Below, piece by piece: positions 1-7,192 of a stretch of DNA of 23,029 nt. Each line of letters opens with the position of its first letter. The stretch's first letter is position 1. Position numbers and translations under genes: made by a program. The DNA lies in assembly GCA_900544885.1 (NCBI GenBank), contig UQWU01000027.1:1-23029 (forward strand), read 5' to 3'. The stretch comes from an uncultured Phascolarctobacterium sp. (lineage in GTDB: Bacteria > Bacillota > Negativicutes > Acidaminococcales > Acidaminococcaceae). The notes beneath the pieces were generated by a model, which worked only from the letters and a program-made list of their open reading frames with translations, made no database searches and was not told the DNA's origin.

Positions 1-2665
1 AGATACTCATATCAACCTGACCGGTACTACTACTGCTGCAGGCGTTATCGGCGGTGGCGTAGCTGGTGCTTTGCATGATTTCGTAGCTAGAGGCGATGAA
101 CATGGTACTCGTCCTGAAGGCGTTCAACAAGGCGAAGTTTTGGGTAGCTCTGAAGCCGTAGCTAATACTGGTAAAACTTATATTAATGTAAATGTAGCTA
201 ATAAAAATGGTAAACCTTTGACTTCTGAAGAAAAAGGTGAACTTATTCAAGGCTTGAAAGATATCAAAGCTGCTGCTAAAGAGTTGGCTAATAAAAACAG
301 TGATGCTGTAATCGGTAAATTAGAAAGTGCTGCTACTAACTTGGCTGATAAAGGTGCAGTTATGGGCGTTGTCGGTGGCGGTGTTGCTATCGGTTATAGC
401 GGTAATAATGCTTCTTTGGCTAAAGACAGCAAAGGTGCAGTCGCTACTGCTACTAATGCAGGTGCTGAAATTAATCTCAACAGCGGTTATGTAGTAGGTA
501 CTTTAGGTGGCGGTATGGCTTTGAGCAATAGAAATGCTCATGCAGAAGCTGTAACTACTGACGATATCAACGTCAACTTGAATGGTGCAGAAGTAATCGG
601 TGTCTTTGGTAACGGCTTTGCAGGTGCTAAAGATGGTATTCATAATAGTCAGCCAAAAGATAGCGGTTATGCTAAAACTACTGCTACTAACACCAATATC
701 AATATCAACGCAGGTAGCGCTGACGGCGTCTTCGGTGGCGGTTTAGCTGTAACTACAGGTAAAAATCATACAGAAACCTCTAAAGTAGATACTACAGGCA
801 CTAGCACTATCAATGTTGCTGCTAAAGTAGATACTTTGAAATATGAAAATTTGAATAGCGTTTTTGATGATGGTATGATGCACGATATGTTCGGTGCTCA
901 ATTTGACGCTGTTAAGAAAGAAGCTAAAGATGTAGCTATCTTTGGTGGTGGCGTTGCCGCAGGTCAAGGTGCAGTAAGCCATGTTAAAGATTCTGTAATC
1001 AACATCAATAGCGGTGCGGAAATCACTGGTGACGTTGTTGCTGGCGGTTTGGCTGTTGTAGACGGCAAGTCCACTGTTGATAATAGCGTTATCAACTGGA
1101 ACGGCGGTTCTATCAACGGTGTATTGAACGGCTCCGGTATCGGTAGCAAGTCCACTGTTGATAATAGCGTATTAAATATTAATGGCGATGTTGAACTTAA
1201 TGCTGTAGCTAAAGATGGTAAAGAAGTAAGCAAGATTACCCAATTTAATAAAGTTACTTTCAAAGCAGGTACTGAAACTACTGTTAGCGGCTTAAAAGCA
1301 GGTAATACCACAGCTTTAATCGATGGCAACAACTGCATTATTAATGTAGAAGACGGTGCACGCCTCAATATTACTAAACTTGATAAAGCAGATGATGCAT
1401 ACTTAATCGCTAGTGGTTATAACGACAAGAGCACTCTGTGGGAAAATAAAGACCTTGCTTATGATAGAACCGAAAGCTATGCTTCCGCAACCAATAAAGA
1501 GGGTAAATATACCGTTACTTATAAAGATTTAGGTAATTTAACCGATGCAGAAAGCGAACAAGCTATTCACGACTTCGTAGGCAGCCTTGGTGAACATGGT
1601 GGTGCTTTAGAAGGTATTGTTGAAGGTATCGTTAATAATGGCGATAAAACAAATGCTGGTGCGAAAGACTTCTTCGGCGATATTACTTCCAGTGATAAAC
1701 TGAACGAAACTGCTTTGGCAGCAGGTACTCTCTTTGGCGAAGCAGCAGGTGTAACCAGCACTACCGCCGCAGTTGCTAAAGATATGGCTGAAAATGCAAC
1801 TTTGAGATTGTCCTTCACTCAAGATACTGTTAACGCTGACCCGATTGACGAAAACGGTGCTGTTTGGGCTAAATATCTGCATAATAAACATAAAGTAGAT
1901 GGTATGGATTCTAGCGTTGGTGCTCTGAACTCCGAAAGCAGCTACGATGGTGTAACCGTTGGTTATGATCTGGCTAAACACGGCAATATGCAAACCGGTA
2001 TTGCTTTCAGCTATGTTGATGGCGATGGCAACGGCTTAGGTGTGGACAACGATTTTGATATGTGGGGTCTGAACATCTACGGTAATATCAAACAAGATGA
2101 TGTAAACTTCATCGCTGACTTGGGTTACAGCAAAGGCAGCCATGACTTGAGCGGTACTATCAACGGCAAAGCAATGACTGCTGACCGCGATTTGAGCGTT
2201 CTTTCTGCAGGTATCCGTGCTGAAAAACTTTATATCAACGGCAATACACAAATCGTTCCGTATGCAGGTTTGCGTTACATGAGCATCGACTCTGACGACT
2301 ACACCACCTACTATGGCGGTAAAGCTGCTTTTGAAAACTCTGCTGATACTCAAAACGTATGGACTATGCCTATCGGTGTAAGCCTGCGTAACGAAACTGC
2401 AACTGCAAGCGGTTGGAGAATCACTCCGCAAGTAGATTTGGCTTATGTTTGGGCATTTGGCGATACCGATAACGACGTAACTGTCAATGCAGGTTCCGGT
2501 GCCTCCGTACTCAACTATGATGTAATGGATAGCGGCAGCTGGGTAGGTTCCTTGGCTGTAGAAGCTGCTAAAGATGACTGGAGCTTTGGCGTTGGCTATA
2601 GCTACCAAAAAGGCAGCGATGCACAAGACAATAAATGGTTTGCTAATGTAAACTACAGCTTCTAA
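1..2665 (+). CDS. Autotransporter, 3' part (passenger end plus beta-barrel)
   Basis: The reading frame is open from base 2, so the gene begins upstream of the window; the TTG at 71 is internal. About 887 codons are visible. The passenger (to roughly base 1800) is rich in Gly, Asn, Asp, Ala and Val. It contains recurring GGG-V/L/M-A segments and short beta-strand runs such as INLNSG and INVN, as expected of a beta-helical passenger. The last ~270 codons (from about base 1855, AVWAKYLHNK) read as an outer-membrane beta-barrel with alternating aromatic/polar strands and end in NYSF, with a C-terminal Phe of the kind recognised by the BAM machinery. By family knowledge this is a type V secreted surface protein, but the ligand cannot be told. 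A motif like HDFV-x(3-4)-EHG occurs twice (near base 74 and near 1569), suggesting internal duplication. A terminator follows 42 bp after the stop. Confidence 0.9.
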   Translation, partial: DTHINLTGTTTAAGVIGGGVAGALHDFVARGDEHGTRPEGVQQGEVLGSSEAVANTGKTYINVNVANKNGKPLTSEEKGELIQGLKDIKAAAKELANKNSDAVIGKLESAATNLADKGAVMGVVGGGVAIGYSGNNASLAKDSKGAVATATNAGAEINLNSGYVVGTLGGGMALSNRNAHAEAVTTDDINVNLNGAEVIGVFGNGFAGAKDGIHNSQPKDSGYAKTTATNTNININAGSADGVFGGGLAVTTGKNHTETSKVDTTGTSTINVAAKVDTLKYENLNSVFDDGMMHDMFGAQFDAVKKEAKDVAIFGGGVAAGQGAVSHVKDSVININSGAEITGDVVAGGLAVVDGKSTVDNSVINWNGGSINGVLNGSGIGSKSTVDNSVLNINGDVELNAVAKDGKEVSKITQFNKVTFKAGTETTVSGLKAGNTTALIDGNNCIINVEDGARLNITKLDKADDAYLIASGYNDKSTLWENKDLAYDRTESYASATNKEGKYTVTYKDLGNLTDAESEQAIHDFVGSLGEHGGALEGIVEGIVNNGDKTNAGAKDFFGDITSSDKLNETALAAGTLFGEAAGVTSTTAAVAKDMAENATLRLSFTQDTVNADPIDENGAVWAKYLHNKHKVDGMDSSVGALNSESSYDGVTVGYDLAKHGNMQTGIAFSYVDGDGNGLGVDNDFDMWGLNIYGNIKQDDVNFIADLGYSKGSHDLSGTINGKAMTADRDLSVLSAGIRAEKLYINGNTQIVPYAGLRYMSIDSDDYTTYYGGKAAFENSADTQNVWTMPIGVSLRNETATASGWRITPQVDLAYVWAFGDTDNDVTVNAGSGASVLNYDVMDSGSWVGSLAVEAAKDDWSFGVGYSYQKGSDAQDNKWFANVNYSF
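1065..1170 (+). repeat. 25-bp exact direct repeat inside the autotransporter passenger
   Basis: Bases 1065-1089 and 1146-1170 are identical over 25 bp and lie 81 bp (27 codons) apart in the same frame. They encode the same SKSTVDNSV-like or GKSTVDNSV-like peptide. The two copies sit in successive GG/GSG-containing units, so this is one beta-helix repeat unit duplicated in tandem and still identical in part at DNA level. Confidence 0.85.
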
Positions 2666-2706
2666 TCCGTAAGGCTAAAAGGAAAGTTGCATAGATAACT
2701 TACAAG

Positions 2707-2745
2707 ACCCTCTTGTCACACGAAAGTGTGGCAGGAGGGTTTTTG
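2707..2745 (+). terminator. Intrinsic terminator after the autotransporter
   Basis: ACCCTCTTGTCACAC (2707-2721), a GAAA tetraloop (2722-2725) and GTGTGGCAGGAGGGT (2726-2740) form a 15-bp stem with two G-U type wobbles. TTTT follows at once, then GTGTTT. It ends the transcript of the upstream autotransporter. Confidence 0.92.
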
Positions 2746-2776
2746 TGTTTACTACGGTAGAAGTAGTTAGTAGTAA

Positions 2777-2826
2777 GACCTCTCCGCCTCGTTGAACTCG
2801 GCACCTCTCCTCAGGAGGAGAGGCAA
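2777..2826 (+). repeat. Palindromic intergenic repeat, copy A
   Basis: A ~50-bp element of layout GACCTCTCC, short variable hairpin-like segment, then CCTCTCCT (2804-2811), CAGG loop, AGGAGAGG (2816-2823), CAA. The last part is a perfect 8-bp stem. It has the look of the short CTCC/GGAG-armed intergenic repeats common in gut Firmicutes. Copy B at 2933-2985 is the same design in the opposite orientation. Together with 2827-2932 these fill much of the 530-bp gap between genes, and no ORF of note is seen there. Confidence 0.65.
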
Positions 2827-2868
2827 GCTAGTTAAACGGAAGTTAGAGGTACTAATTTAGTAAGGAAG

Positions 2869-2912
2869 AAGTAGTTATTCTATCGTACGAGGGTACACGT
2901 TAGTAACTACTT
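2869..2912. repeat. Long hairpin between the two palindromic repeats
   Basis: AAGTAGTTA (2869-2877) and TAACTACTT (2904-2912) are perfect 9-bp inverted arms. Nested inside is GTAC, GAGG, GTAC (2885-2896). No T-tract follows, so it is not a standard terminator. AGTAGTTAG-type words recur nearby (from 2761 and from 2928), so the segment may be the remnant of a small mobile or repeated sequence. Confidence 0.5.
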
Positions 2913-2932
2913 TTGCTGAAGAAAATTAGTAG

Positions 2933-2985
2933 TTGCCTGGCTCCCCTTGTAAGGAGAGCTGTCACCGAAAGGTGACTGAGAGGTT
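2933..2985 (-). repeat. Palindromic intergenic repeat, copy B (inverted)
   Basis: Read on the minus strand this begins AACCTCTC, passes a perfect hairpin GTCACC-GAAA-GGTGAC (2961-2976 on plus), then CTCTCCTT, a short loop and AAGGGGAG, and ends AGGCAA. This matches the layout of copy A (ACCTCTC, hairpin, CTCTCCT, loop, AGGAGAG, GCAA). A further ACCTCTCCGC at 2996-3005 equals the start of copy A (2778-2787) and pairs with GAGAGGT (2978-2984), so a third fragment may abut copy B. Confidence 0.6.
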
Positions 2986-3113
2986 TTGTCACTGCACCTC
3001 TCCGCAATAGTCAATAAAAATTGGACACAAAAGGTGTGGGACAAAGCAGGAGTAAGCCGAAGACTGATAATTGTAACACAGAAAAGATTTTATTGCGAAA
3101 AAGTATAAAATGC

Positions 3114-3144
3114 TTGAGCGTATAGCTAGTAGATAGTTTATAAT
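3114..3144 (+). promoter_or_regulatory. Candidate promoter of the chelatase gene group
   Basis: TTGAGC (3114-3119) and a perfect TATAAT (3139-3144) are separated by 19 bp, slightly long for a sigma-70/sigma-A promoter. The start codon of the chelatase ATPase lies about 50 bp further on, with GGAGGG at 3185-3190 as ribosome binding site. The -10 box is good; the -35 and spacing are weaker. Confidence 0.45.
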
Positions 3145-3195
3145 CACATATATGCTTTAATAATATTAAATTCTAATAAAACTTGGAGGGCAATA

Positions 3196-4227
3196 ATGAA
3201 GAGAGCTGCTGTTTATCCATTTACTGCTATTGTAGGGCAGGAAGATATGAAATTGGCATTAATTTTGAATGTGATTAATCCCGCTTTAGGCGGTGTTTTG
3301 ATTAAAGGTGAAAAAGGTACAGCAAAGTCCACTGCTGTACGTGCTTTGGCAGAGTTGTTACCGCCTTTGGATGTTGTTGATGGTTGTAAATTCCATTGCA
3401 ATCCGCTAGATACCAATAGATTATGCGACGATTGTGCGGCTTTGTGGCAAAAAGAGCATCAGTTGCCTCAAAGAAGTGAAAAGATGCGTGTGGTAGAACT
3501 TCCTGTCAGTGCTACAGAAGATCGCGTTGTTGGTACTTTAGATATTGAACACGCTATTAAATGCGGTGAGAAGAAATTTGAGCCTGGTATTTTGGCGTTG
3601 GCTAACCGCAATATTCTTTATGTGGATGAGATTAATTTATTGGATGATCATGTAGTCGATGTACTTTTAGATGCTGCGGCAATGGGTATTAATACTGTGG
3701 AACGTGAGGGTGTGTCTTATTCCCATCCGGCTCGTTTTGTTTTAGTCGGTACTATGAATCCTGAAGAGGGCGATATCCGTCCGCAATTATTAGACCGTTT
3801 TGCGTTGAGCGTTGTCGTTACCGGCGAACATGATCCGTTGCAGCGTGTGGAGGTTATCAAGCGTCGTTTGGCATATGAGCAGGATGCTGATAGCTTTATT
3901 GCTTCTTGGCAGGATGAACAGGATGCTTTGGCAGCGAAGATTGTTGCCGCAGGCGAGTTGCTGCCTCAGGTAACTATTGCTGATAAATTATTGGAAACTG
4001 TTGCTAGATTATCAGTAGAGTTAGGTGTGGATGGACATCGTGCCGATATTACTGTTATTAAAACAGCATTGACAATTGCTGCTTTCAACGGACGTAGCGA
4101 GGCTGTTTTAGAGGATGTTAAGCAAGCGGCAAAACTTGTTTTGCCTCATCGTATGCGTCGTCGTCCTTTTGAAGAAGGTCAGCTGGATTGGGAGAAGGTT
4201 GAAAGCTTCTTGAGCACTGAAGTATAA
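3196..4227 (+). CDS. chlI: ChlI/BchI-type AAA+ metal chelatase subunit with Cys4 insert
   Basis: This 343-residue protein is the AAA+ motor of a Mg/Co-chelatase-like complex. By family knowledge it hydrolyses ATP with a D subunit to drive metal insertion into a tetrapyrrole by a large CobN/ChlH subunit. Visible motifs are YPFTAIVGQ at the start (typical of this family), Walker A GEKGTAKST (residues 38-46), Walker B LYVDEINLL (D144, E145), sensor-1 GTMNPEEG (185-192), an arginine-finger-like LLDRF (R201) and sensor-2 GHRADI (R282). Four cysteines (C64, C68, C77, C80) sit in an insert between Walker A and the next strand and could bind zinc or another metal. This insert resembles the fused 'putative cobaltochelatase' proteins more than photosynthetic BchI. 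The ATG at 3196 follows GGAGGG by 5 nt. The D-type partner starts 9 bp after the stop. No CobN/ChlH gene is in the window, so the metal and the tetrapyrrole are inferred. Confidence 0.88.
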   Translation: MKRAAVYPFTAIVGQEDMKLALILNVINPALGGVLIKGEKGTAKSTAVRALAELLPPLDVVDGCKFHCNPLDTNRLCDDCAALWQKEHQLPQRSEKMRVVELPVSATEDRVVGTLDIEHAIKCGEKKFEPGILALANRNILYVDEINLLDDHVVDVLLDAAAMGINTVEREGVSYSHPARFVLVGTMNPEEGDIRPQLLDRFALSVVVTGEHDPLQRVEVIKRRLAYEQDADSFIASWQDEQDALAAKIVAAGELLPQVTIADKLLETVARLSVELGVDGHRADITVIKTALTIAAFNGRSEAVLEDVKQAAKLVLPHRMRRRPFEEGQLDWEKVESFLSTEV

Positions 4228-4236
4228 GAGGTGGTC

Positions 4237-6156
4237 ATGGTGATGCAGACAATTTATCCCTTTGCCGCTATTGTTGGTCAAGAGCAGGCCAAACGTGCTG
4301 TGCTGGCGGCTTTGGTTAATCCTAGAGCAGGGGGACTATTAATTGGTGGCTGTAAGGGTAGTGCTAAAACGCTTTTAGTGCGTAGCTCAAGTGCTTTATT
4401 AGGAAAGCAGCAGCTGATAAATTTGCCGTTGAATATTACGGAGGATATGCTGTTTGGCAGTATTGATATTGAATATGCGGTAAGCAAAGGTGCGAAACGT
4501 TTTGCTCCAGGACTGCTTTCCCGTGCAAATGGTAATATTATTTATATTGATGAAGCAAATTTATTGCGTTCAGAGCTTTTGACCGCTGTTTTAGATACTG
4601 CTGCCAGTGGCATTAATTGCGTAGAGCGTGATGGTATTTCCTATAGTGAACAATTGCAATTTACGGTCATCGGTAGTATGAATCCGGAGGAGGGGACACT
4701 GCCGAGTCATATTTTAGATAGATTTGGCATGTATGTTGATGTTCAAGGCAGTAAAGAAATTTCTGAACGTGTGGAAATTATGCACCGTATCTTGCAGTTT
4801 GAGCAAAATCCCCAAAGCTTTTGTAATACTTATGCAAAAGAGACAAACGATTTAAAAGAGCAGTTAGAAAAGGCACAGGAATTGTTAGCAGAGGTAAACA
4901 TTACTGAAGCGATGATGACTTTAGCCGCGCAAATGTGTGCTCAAGCTTTTTGTGCAGGTCATAGAGCCGAAATTTATCTTTTAGAAACTGCTAGAGCTTT
5001 GGCTGCATTAGCAGGAAGAACTTATATTCTGCCGCAGGATATGGACGATGCTGCTCAGCTTGTTTTAGTACATAGAATGCGTAAACCTCCTGAGCAGCAA
5101 GAAGAGCAGCAGGAAAATACTGAGCAGGAGCCGGAAGAGGATAATCTTGAAAATCAAGATGATGAATCGCAGGATAATGACGATGACGATTGCCAATTAC
5201 CTCCGCCTCCGTCTAATGAAGATGAAGACAATGGTCAAGATGATGATGACGACGATAACGAGCGGGAAGATGAAGACAATCCGCCGGATGAAAATCAGCT
5301 GGCTCCGGAAGAACGTATCGCCGATATCGATAAACATTTTAAAATGCCGAAAATGTTGCTTGACTTAGGGAAGAATCGTGCTATACGTCGTGGTAGTGGT
5401 AAACGTTGCACGACCAGAACCGATTATAAGCAAGGACGCTATGTGCGTGCCGAATTACCTAAAGGCAAAGTGGAAGATTTGGCTTTTGATGCTACCATCC
5501 GTGCTGCTGCGCCGATGCAGAAACTACGTGAAGATAATGGCTGTGCTTTAAATATAAAATCAGAGGATATGCGGCAAAAGGTACGCGAAAAACGTATCGG
5601 TAATACATTTTTGTTTGCGGTGGATGCTAGTGGATCCATGGGTGCTAGGGAACGTATGCGTGCTGTAAAAGGTGCAATTTTCTATATGTTGCAAGAAGCA
5701 TACCAAAAACGTGACCGTGTGGGGATGATTGCTTTTCGTCGTCAAGCTGCGGAGCTGCTTTTACCCATTACCCGTAGCGTCGATATGGCACAGAAATGCT
5801 TAGCACAAATGCCGACAGGCGGTAAAACGCCACTAGCAGATGGTCTGAGCAAGGCACTTTTGACACTTTCCCTGCTTAATAAAAGGGACAAGGAAATGGA
5901 GCCAGTGCTGATTCTTTTGACTGACGGACGTGCCAATGCTGTAGCTGAAGGTGATGACCCGATAGCCAGTGCATTAAAGATGGCAGAAAAAATTCGTGAA
6001 GCGAAAATTACCGCACTAGTCATCGATACCGAAAGTGGTTTTATTAAATTAGGCTTAGCAAAAAAAATAGCAGCTGCCATGGGTGCTAGTTATTATACTT
6101 TACAGAATTTATCCAAAGATGATATTATTCATATTGTAAAAAATATCGATTTTTAG
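4237..6156 (+). CDS. chlD: ChlD-type chelatase subunit: AAA+ domain, acidic linker, VWA domain
   Basis: About 639 residues from ATG 4237. The N-terminal AAA+ domain (about 5-280) copies its neighbour's layout: YPFAAIVGQ, Walker A-like GGCKGSAKT (37-45), Walker B IIYIDEANLL, sensor-1 GSMNPEEG, LDRF and GHRAE. Many D subunits have a decayed ATPase site, but here the key residues look intact. A very acidic, Gln/Pro-rich linker (about 286-358, with runs of Asp) leads to a C-terminal VWA/integrin-I domain with MIDAS residues DASGS (463-467), the GGKTPLADG threonine and LLTDGR. The MIDAS would bind the integrin-I-like motif of the large chelatase subunit. GAGGTG (4228-4233) favours ATG 4237. GTG 4231 would lie inside that binding site, and ATG 4243 is possible. 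Gap to the next gene is 15 bp. Confidence 0.88.
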   Translation: MVMQTIYPFAAIVGQEQAKRAVLAALVNPRAGGLLIGGCKGSAKTLLVRSSSALLGKQQLINLPLNITEDMLFGSIDIEYAVSKGAKRFAPGLLSRANGNIIYIDEANLLRSELLTAVLDTAASGINCVERDGISYSEQLQFTVIGSMNPEEGTLPSHILDRFGMYVDVQGSKEISERVEIMHRILQFEQNPQSFCNTYAKETNDLKEQLEKAQELLAEVNITEAMMTLAAQMCAQAFCAGHRAEIYLLETARALAALAGRTYILPQDMDDAAQLVLVHRMRKPPEQQEEQQENTEQEPEEDNLENQDDESQDNDDDDCQLPPPPSNEDEDNGQDDDDDDNEREDEDNPPDENQLAPEERIADIDKHFKMPKMLLDLGKNRAIRRGSGKRCTTRTDYKQGRYVRAELPKGKVEDLAFDATIRAAAPMQKLREDNGCALNIKSEDMRQKVREKRIGNTFLFAVDASGSMGARERMRAVKGAIFYMLQEAYQKRDRVGMIAFRRQAAELLLPITRSVDMAQKCLAQMPTGGKTPLADGLSKALLTLSLLNKRDKEMEPVLILLTDGRANAVAEGDDPIASALKMAEKIREAKITALVIDTESGFIKLGLAKKIAAAMGASYYTLQNLSKDDIIHIVKNIDF

Positions 6157-6171
6157 TAAGGAGCGATTTAT

Positions 6172-6735
6172 ATGAAAAAAATTTTAATTGCTGTATTAAC
6201 CATTCTGGCCTGCTTGGGCTCTTTTAGTGCATATGCAAAGGAACAAGCACAAAATACACAAGGAATGGATTGGGAAATCAGTATGATGCCGCAACCGACA
6301 GAAGAAGAAAAAGAAGCTGCTCGTTGGTCTATCGTCGTAGAGAACAATTTAGGTATCTATGCTTATGATATGGAATCCTTGACTTATAGCAGTGTGAAAA
6401 ACGGTGTTGCCGACAAAAATATCATTTCTGTACTGACTAAAACTGTTTTTACAGATAAAGAAACTTTGAAAAAATTAAATGAGCGTTACAAAGATTCTCT
6501 AGCTAAAAAAGAAAAAGTACAATATTGCGAAATCGTTATGACCTTCAATTTGGCTGATAAAACTTATGCTACTGAAGTAATGGATGTTTACGGCAACAAA
6601 AAAACTTTGCTGCAACATAGCGTAAAAGAAGCTAAATTTGTACCTGTACCGGAAGGAAGCTTTGCTGAAGCCATGTTAGAAATTTGTCAGCAAGCAGTTG
6701 CAGCTGAGAATAATACTGCTAATGCAACAAAGTAA
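6172..6735 (+). CDS. Secreted protein, surface-adhesin E-like fold (tentative)
   Basis: 187 residues with a clear signal peptide (MKKILIAVL, hydrophobic core, cleavage near AYA-KE). The mature part has W-x-I-V-V-E-N near residue 60, then GIYAYDMESL, a strand-rich middle, DVYGNKKTLL, and near the end PVPEGSFAEAMLEIC. This W / Y-x-D-x-x-S / dG-x-x-x / pGS-x-x-E-x-x-x-x-x-C order recalls the Adhesin_E family (surface-adhesin protein E-like, common in Negativicutes and Gammaproteobacteria). That is pattern memory, not a search result. A TAAGGAG ribosome binding site lies 8 nt before the ATG. It follows the chelatase D gene by 15 bp, so it is probably co-transcribed. No terminator is seen between its stop and the riboswitch promoter. 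Its role with the chelatase is unknown. Confidence 0.6.
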   Translation: MKKILIAVLTILACLGSFSAYAKEQAQNTQGMDWEISMMPQPTEEEKEAARWSIVVENNLGIYAYDMESLTYSSVKNGVADKNIISVLTKTVFTDKETLKKLNERYKDSLAKKEKVQYCEIVMTFNLADKTYATEVMDVYGNKKTLLQHSVKEAKFVPVPEGSFAEAMLEICQQAVAAENNTANATK

Positions 6736-6801
6736 AATATGATTTTACAAACAAAAAATAAAGAAAAACAATAATAATCAAAAGATTAATAGGAATAAAT
6801 C

Positions 6802-6830
6802 TTGAAAAAGATGCGAAGTAAGTGTATAAT
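6802..6830 (+). promoter_or_regulatory. Sigma-70-type promoter driving the riboswitch leader
   Basis: TTGAAA (6802-6807), exactly 17 bp, then TATAAT (6825-6830). Transcription would start near 6837, about 18 nt before the first strand of the riboswitch P1 stem. AAGATT (6782-6787) and AATCTT (6798-6803) form a small dyad touching the -35 box, which could be a regulator site or chance in AT-rich DNA. Confidence 0.85.
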
Positions 6831-6849
6831 GTATATGAATACATAAACG

Positions 6850-7010
6850 ATGTGCAATTAGGTATTTATTGAAAAGAGAAGTTAGGTGCAAATCCTACAC
6901 GATCACGTCGCTGTGAAAGGGAGCAAGGCTACATGATGTCACTGGCAGAAGCTGGGAAGGCGTAGTCAAGCGATGAACTTAAGTCAGAAGACCTGCCTAA
7001 TTGTTGTAGT
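6850..7010 (+). promoter_or_regulatory. Cobalamin (AdoCbl-type) riboswitch
   Basis: The aptamer is marked by GGTGCAAATCCTACACG (6885-6901), a GTCGCTGTGA segment (about 6907-6916), a TGTCACTGG segment, GGGAAGGCG, and a perfect B12 box AGTCAGAAGACCTGCC (6982-6997). The closing P1 stem is CAATTAGG (6855-6862) with CCTAATTG (6996-7003). It lies 183 nt before the first TonB-dependent receptor gene and is followed by a terminator at 7057-7097. The design fits repression of the downstream import genes when cobalamin is plentiful. Confidence 0.95.
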
Positions 7011-7086
7011 GCTACTGCTGCGTGTGACAGTAAGGGTAGGTGTGTTTCATATGCCTAAAAAAGCCTTCTGCGATGCAATTTGCAGG
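6992..7086 (+). promoter_or_regulatory. Predicted antiterminator pairing of the riboswitch
   Basis: CCTGC (6992-6996) can pair with GCAGG (7082-7086), and AATTG (6999-7003) with CAATT (7076-7080). The two helices are separated only by a small internal loop (CT against T). The left strand is the 3' strand of P1 plus the end of the B12 box; the right strand is the loop and 3' arm of the terminator. The pairing therefore excludes both P1 and the terminator. Ligand-bound aptamer keeps P1, frees the terminator arm and stops transcription. Without ligand the antiterminator forms and the operon is read. Confidence 0.7.
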
Positions 7087-7097
7087 AGGCTTTTCTT
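7057..7097 (+). terminator. Riboswitch-controlled intrinsic terminator
   Basis: AAAAAAGCCTTCTGC (7057-7071) and GCAGGAGGC (7082-7090) followed by TTTTCTTTTTT. Stem GCCTTCTGC/GCAGGAGGC has 9 pairs with one G-U, extended by A-U pairs with the T-tract. The remaining leader to the ATG at 7193 holds a weak ATCTTG/CAAGAT dyad (7114-7119/7134-7139) and no ORF. Confidence 0.9.
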
Positions 7098-7192
7098 TTT
7101 TATTGCTTGATTTATCTTGAAACCTAGGACCTGCAAGATGGCTAGGCGGAGAAGATATCAAAATAAATATATTTTAGGAGTGACTTAAAATA

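Noticed and set aside
1567..2626. Long open frames on the minus strand inside the first autotransporter gene
   Set aside because: They are antisense shadows of a real, well-supported gene with biased codon use; they lack ribosome binding sites and recognisable domains.
2750..3060. CRISPR array or tandem repeat array
   Set aside because: Repeats here are only two or three, palindromic and in inverted orientation, without regular spacers.
2666..3195. A tRNA, T-box or second riboswitch in the first long gap
   Set aside because: No cloverleaf, CCA end, T-box motif or other aptamer consensus was found; only repeats, a hairpin and a candidate promoter.
4231..4236. GTG at 4231 as start of the chelatase D gene
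   Set aside because: It overlaps the best ribosome binding site GAGGTG (4228-4233); ATG 4237 has proper spacing.
5147..5368. Met/Lys-rich open frame on the plus strand within the chelatase D gene
   Set aside because: It is the +1 frame reading of the GATGAT-rich acidic linker; no ribosome binding site or homology-like pattern.
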